Positions 61,277-64,000 of a stretch of DNA of 64,000 nucleotides are shown in pieces. This DNA comes from JAIOPA01 sp036522895 (GTDB lineage Bacteria > Eisenbacteria > RBG-16-71-46): NCBI GenBank assembly GCA_036522895.1, contig DATDEX010000279.1, positions 62,001 to 126,000 on the forward strand, written 5' to 3'. The notes under the pieces are model-generated. The model ran no database searches and had not been told where the DNA came from. It worked only from the letters and a program-made list of their open reading frames with translations. The position numbers and the translations under genes are program-made. Every line of letters starts with the position of its first letter. Position 1 is the first letter of the stretch.

Positions 61277-62236
61277 CTAGCCAGGAATGGTCTGACCAAC
61301 CAAGGACGACGGTTCGTGACCCGGGGTGGGAAGCATCGAGTACCGCCGCGAGTCCGCCGGATCGAGCGAAAACCATCCGCGAGCAAGCAAAGCGGAATCG
61401 GTGAGCGCGTCCTCTGTCGTCAGCCACAGGAACCGCTTGGCGTGTTCTGGGTCAAAGGTGCTTGTGCCGCAGATCTGACGGATGTTTTGGAGTCGCTCTG
61501 CCGACGAAACGACGAACAAGGTTCGGAACGCCTTGAATGGCTTCGCCACGCCGAACTCTCCTTGGTAGCGCTGGTAGCTTCCACTGACGAGGGACGAGAG
61601 GTAGAAGCGAGTCGTTTTGAGCACGCCACGGTCCGGGTTGCTCAGCACTTCGGTGCCTCGGTCGACCTCGAGAAAGAACAGCGCACTGGACTCTCCCCGC
61701 TGTAGCGAAAAGACTCCATCGGGCGCATGGGAGATCTTCTGTCTCGGGTCCATAGCGTCTGTCGTGACGTCGCGGACGTGCTTCTTAAGGTCGGCGCCTG
61801 CCGCACCGTCGACAACGTGCTCTGGTATGAAGCCGAGTAACCGGACGTCCGGTCTCTCGGCACAGGCCTGCGTAAGCGTAATCCGGAAGTCGGAGGCGGC
61901 AAGGAAGTGCTTGATGAACAAGTAGTCCTTGGGCTGTTCGCGCCGGGCGTCCCACCCGAGGCTGTCTAGGGGAGCGGCCAGCCGCTCGGCGACGACCTCC
62001 GCCCCTCGGCGTGCGAGCAAGGCCAGACGGTCTGCGCTGGCCGTTGTCGTGAACGTGGCGATGAACCCGGCCGTCTCCAGCAGTCGTAGCCGGCGCGAGG
62101 CCGTCTGCTCCGACGGGAAGTAGAGCCGCTGGACCTGGGAGGTGGACAGGTAACGGTACTTCAGCAGCGACACGAGCAGTTCGTGGTCGCGCTCGGTCAA
62201 GATGACTGCGCCGTCCTTGCCAGACTTACGAACCAA
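61277..62236 (-). CDS. Replication-relaxation family protein
   Basis: About 319 aa from a TTG at 62236; a longer ATG start at 62377 would overlap the upstream gene by 150 bp. The N-terminal winged helix (LTERDHELLVSLLKYRYLSTSQVQRLYFPSEQTASRRLRLLETAGFI) and the following FLEVDRGTEVLS core match the replic_relax family of plasmids and ICEs. It lies directly downstream of the DNA-transfer ATPase. Role in plasmid replication or mobilisation is inferred from family. Confidence 0.8.
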   Translation of the reverse strand: MVRKSGKDGAVILTERDHELLVSLLKYRYLSTSQVQRLYFPSEQTASRRLRLLETAGFIATFTTTASADRLALLARRGAEVVAERLAAPLDSLGWDARREQPKDYLFIKHFLAASDFRITLTQACAERPDVRLLGFIPEHVVDGAAGADLKKHVRDVTTDAMDPRQKISHAPDGVFSLQRGESSALFFLEVDRGTEVLSNPDRGVLKTTRFYLSSLVSGSYQRYQGEFGVAKPFKAFRTLFVVSSAERLQNIRQICGTSTFDPEHAKRFLWLTTEDALTDSALLARGWFSLDPADSRRYSMLPTPGHEPSSLVGQTIPG

Positions 62237-63668
62237 AGACGTCTCCCGGATCGATGCCCTCGAGCGGTACAGGCGTCGCTCGAGTAATGGCCGTTGAGAG
62301 CGGAGCGACGCGGGTTGTCTTGGCTGAGACGCCGTAGAGCTGGCGGGAGCTTTCGACGACTTGCCTGGCACGCTCATTGGTACCGCGTGCCGGCGCAGAC
62401 GGAGTCTCGACCTGCAGGACTTGGTCGTTGATTCGCGCGTAGACGCGGCCGCGCGACAGGTAGACCACCTCGTTCGGATCCAGACTTACGAGCTTTGCGT
62501 CTGACTCGCGGCGGTAAACCATCTCCCGACAGAGCCGGCGGGCGTCGGATGCGCCAGTGGCGAAGAACACGAGCGTCGAGACCGTCCCGAGAATGTGACG
62601 GAGTAGCGGCTCCGACAGGTCGCCGGTCTCGAGATGCGCCACCGTCAGCGGTACGCGGTACTTCCTGGTGCGAGAGAACATCTCGCTGTAGTCCTCGACA
62701 GACCCGGCGCAGAAGTGCTGGAACTCATCGATGAAGACGGGGAAGAATGGGCGCTCGCTCTCTGGCACGTCCTCCCGGCTGGTCGCCGCCAGCTTCAGCT
62801 TCGCCACGATCAGTTGACCGACCATGTGGGCGTTGCCCGCGCCCTTGAGCGCTTTGGAGGTCACCCGGAATAGCAGGATCTTTTTCGAGTCGATCGCCTC
62901 GCGGAAGTTGAGGCAGGCTCCTGGCGTGCAAAGCATCCGCCGGACCGGAGGCGTCATTAGACGATCGAGGCGATTCATCACGGCTTGGTGAGCAGTCTTA
63001 TCGAAGGCCGGGTAGTCCTCGGTCCAGAAGGTTGTGAGGAACTCGTCGCTGAGTTGCTCGCACGCCCAGGCCCGGAACTTGTCGCCCTCGGGATTGCGGC
63101 GTAGGAGGCGCGGAATGTCGAGCAGCGTCCGGTTCGGAATCGCCATCAGAGTTTGGAGCGTCATCCTGAGAATACGCTCCATGCGCGGGGCCCCGGCCGA
63201 CTCTCCCTGACCCTCGACCAGGCGGAGGAAAGCGCGGTACGTCTCGTCCACCTTCTCGTGGAGGTCCTCTTCCTTCGCGAGGTGGAGCGGATTGAGCGGA
63301 ACCGGGCACTCCAGATCCCCTGGATCGACGTAGATCACGTCGCGGATGCGGTCCTCGGGGATGGATGGCAAGAGGTAATCACGGTAGAGCTCGTCGTCCG
63401 GCGCCAGGACGGCCAGTCCGTGGCCCAGCTGCAGGTCCTGGGCGATCAGGTTTCGCAGCAGTGTGGTCTTGCCCTTGCCCGACTTGCCGATGATGTAGAC
63501 GTGCTGCGTCCGGAGTTCCGGGTCGAGCCAGACTGGCTGCCGTGAGGTCGCGCCCACTCCAAGCTGCACGCCGTCGGCTGGGGACTCCGGCGGCTTGGGC
63601 TTCAACGTCCGTATTGCGGCGATGTGCTTGTCGAGCAGCCGTCGACCAGCTCCACTCGTCATTGGCAT
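62226..63668 (-). CDS. Conjugative-transfer type ATPase (TraD/TraM-binding, VirD4-like)
   Basis: 480 aa from the ATG at 63668. Walker A GKSGKGKT at 61-68 and Walker B FPVFIDEFQHF frame an AAA/FtsK-type motor, with LAPDDELYRDYLLPSIPEDRIRDVIYVDP and NRLDRLMTPPVRRML between. The end (SDAKLVSLDPNEVVYLSRGRVYARI) resembles T4SS DNA-binding domains (TraM/TraG). No N-terminal membrane helices are seen, unlike VirD4. It is expected to power DNA transfer or packaging of the element, upstream of replic_relax. Confidence 0.8.
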   Translation of the reverse strand: MPMTSGAGRRLLDKHIAAIRTLKPKPPESPADGVQLGVGATSRQPVWLDPELRTQHVYIIGKSGKGKTTLLRNLIAQDLQLGHGLAVLAPDDELYRDYLLPSIPEDRIRDVIYVDPGDLECPVPLNPLHLAKEEDLHEKVDETYRAFLRLVEGQGESAGAPRMERILRMTLQTLMAIPNRTLLDIPRLLRRNPEGDKFRAWACEQLSDEFLTTFWTEDYPAFDKTAHQAVMNRLDRLMTPPVRRMLCTPGACLNFREAIDSKKILLFRVTSKALKGAGNAHMVGQLIVAKLKLAATSREDVPESERPFFPVFIDEFQHFCAGSVEDYSEMFSRTRKYRVPLTVAHLETGDLSEPLLRHILGTVSTLVFFATGASDARRLCREMVYRRESDAKLVSLDPNEVVYLSRGRVYARINDQVLQVETPSAPARGTNERARQVVESSRQLYGVSAKTTRVAPLSTAITRATPVPLEGIDPGDVFGS

Positions 63669-63681
63669 GGACCGTGCCGCC

Positions 63682-64000
63682 TCAGCCCTTCGACTTCCGT
63701 TGCAGTATCTCGGCAGCGACCTCTTCCAGCCATTCGATGTTGGCCCGCTTGGCGCCGTCACTGATGTCTCCCCGGGTCTCGGTCTCCCTGATTAGTTTGG
63801 CGAGCGGCACCAAGACATCATCGACTTGTTCCAGCTCCCGGCGGGCATACACTTCGAAGTCGTCATCGAGGGGCCGGACGCGGGTAGCAGCTATCCGTCT
63901 CTGGAGTCGAACCCGCGCAAGTTCCTGCTCGAGTCGAGCGGTCTCGTGTTGATCGAGTGTCCCGCGAAGCTTTGCACGCGCAGCCGCCTGTTCGAGGATC
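63682..64000 (-). CDS. Partial coiled-coil protein (continues beyond the window)
   Basis: The minus strand is open from the window edge to a TGA at 63682. The 105 visible residues are highly charged and helical (LEQAAARAKLRGTLDQHETAR, LEQVDDVLVPLAKLIRETETRG), ending EILQRKSKG. The stop is 14 bp upstream of the ATPase start, so the two are co-transcribed. No family recognised. Confidence 0.6.
   Translation of the reverse strand, partial: ILEQAAARAKLRGTLDQHETARLEQELARVRLQRRIAATRVRPLDDDFEVYARRELEQVDDVLVPLAKLIRETETRGDISDGAKRANIEWLEEVAAEILQRKSKG

Overview
The window looks like a stretch of accessory genome from a high-GC, uncultivated bacterium. Several large secreted proteins (24154-28413, 33383-37246, 55947-56801, 56850-60263) end in the same FlgD-like, type-IX-style C-terminal module. 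That, together with a Hanks-type kinase fused to a GT-C-like membrane domain, suggests an FCB-related lineage such as Candidatus Eisenbacteria. This is an inference; there is no rRNA or intact tRNA in the window to confirm it. The region is a patchwork of nested mobile elements carrying defence cargo.

Layout. (1) 42-1303 is a decayed IS3-family element lying beside the 3' end of a tyrosine integrase. (2) 1508-7500 is a 6-kb unit bounded by two copies of the 5' half of a tRNA-Ser(CGA) gene. It holds a SIR2 protein, a complete PvuII-type restriction-modification system (R and C on one strand, M on the other, C-boxes between), an HUH replication initiator, an excisionase and an integrase broken by a frameshift and a Tyr-to-Cys change. 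(3) 7782-10613 is the kinase/GT-C fusion, followed by an OLD-family nuclease, a truncated integrase and an intact IS407-group IS3 element with a 4-bp target duplication. (4) 14866-23590 is a hotspot with a zinc-ribbon/TIR-like protein, a PD-(D/E)XK protein, a HEPN-like protein, a VanX-like dipeptidase and a DUF4062-NBR1-Ig fusion, interleaved with one whole and one remnant large serine recombinase and three copies of a small unknown gene.

(5) 24154-28413 and 33383-37246 are giant secreted lipase-like proteins. Between them sits an overlapping operon (30606-33115): an XRE regulator, two related winged-helix-like proteins and two RuvC-like nucleases. (6) 37733-41160 is a plasmid/ICE-type recombination module: ParB-like, annealing protein, PD-(D/E)XK nuclease, RadC-like, DUF932. 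(7) 41470-46509 combines an m5C methyltransferase-endonuclease-Vsr system with a pyrimidine-nucleotide cassette: a membrane-anchored dCTP-deaminase-fold protein, a ThyA-like enzyme with the dCMP-type Asp, and a cytidine deaminase. (8) 46566-53531 is a second island bracketed by direct repeats of an integrase 3' end: m5C methyltransferase, NurA-like nuclease, HerA-like ATPase, DUF1508 protein, Vsr and integrase. (9) 53514-61086 is a run of secreted or lipoprotein genes including a HEXXH metalloprotease. (10) 61277-64000 is conjugative/plasmid backbone (replication-relaxation protein, DNA-transfer ATPase, a partial coiled-coil protein).

How the parts may work together: at least four integration systems (tRNA-Ser integrase, serine recombinase, XerC/D-like integrase at 52675-53517, ICE/plasmid backbone) have stacked cargo at this locus, and most cargo is anti-phage in character. 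The strongest candidates for undescribed systems are the nucleotide cassette (44083-46509), the methyltransferase/HerA/NurA/DUF1508/Vsr island (46770-52642) and the duplicated HTH plus duplicated RuvC operon (30606-33115).
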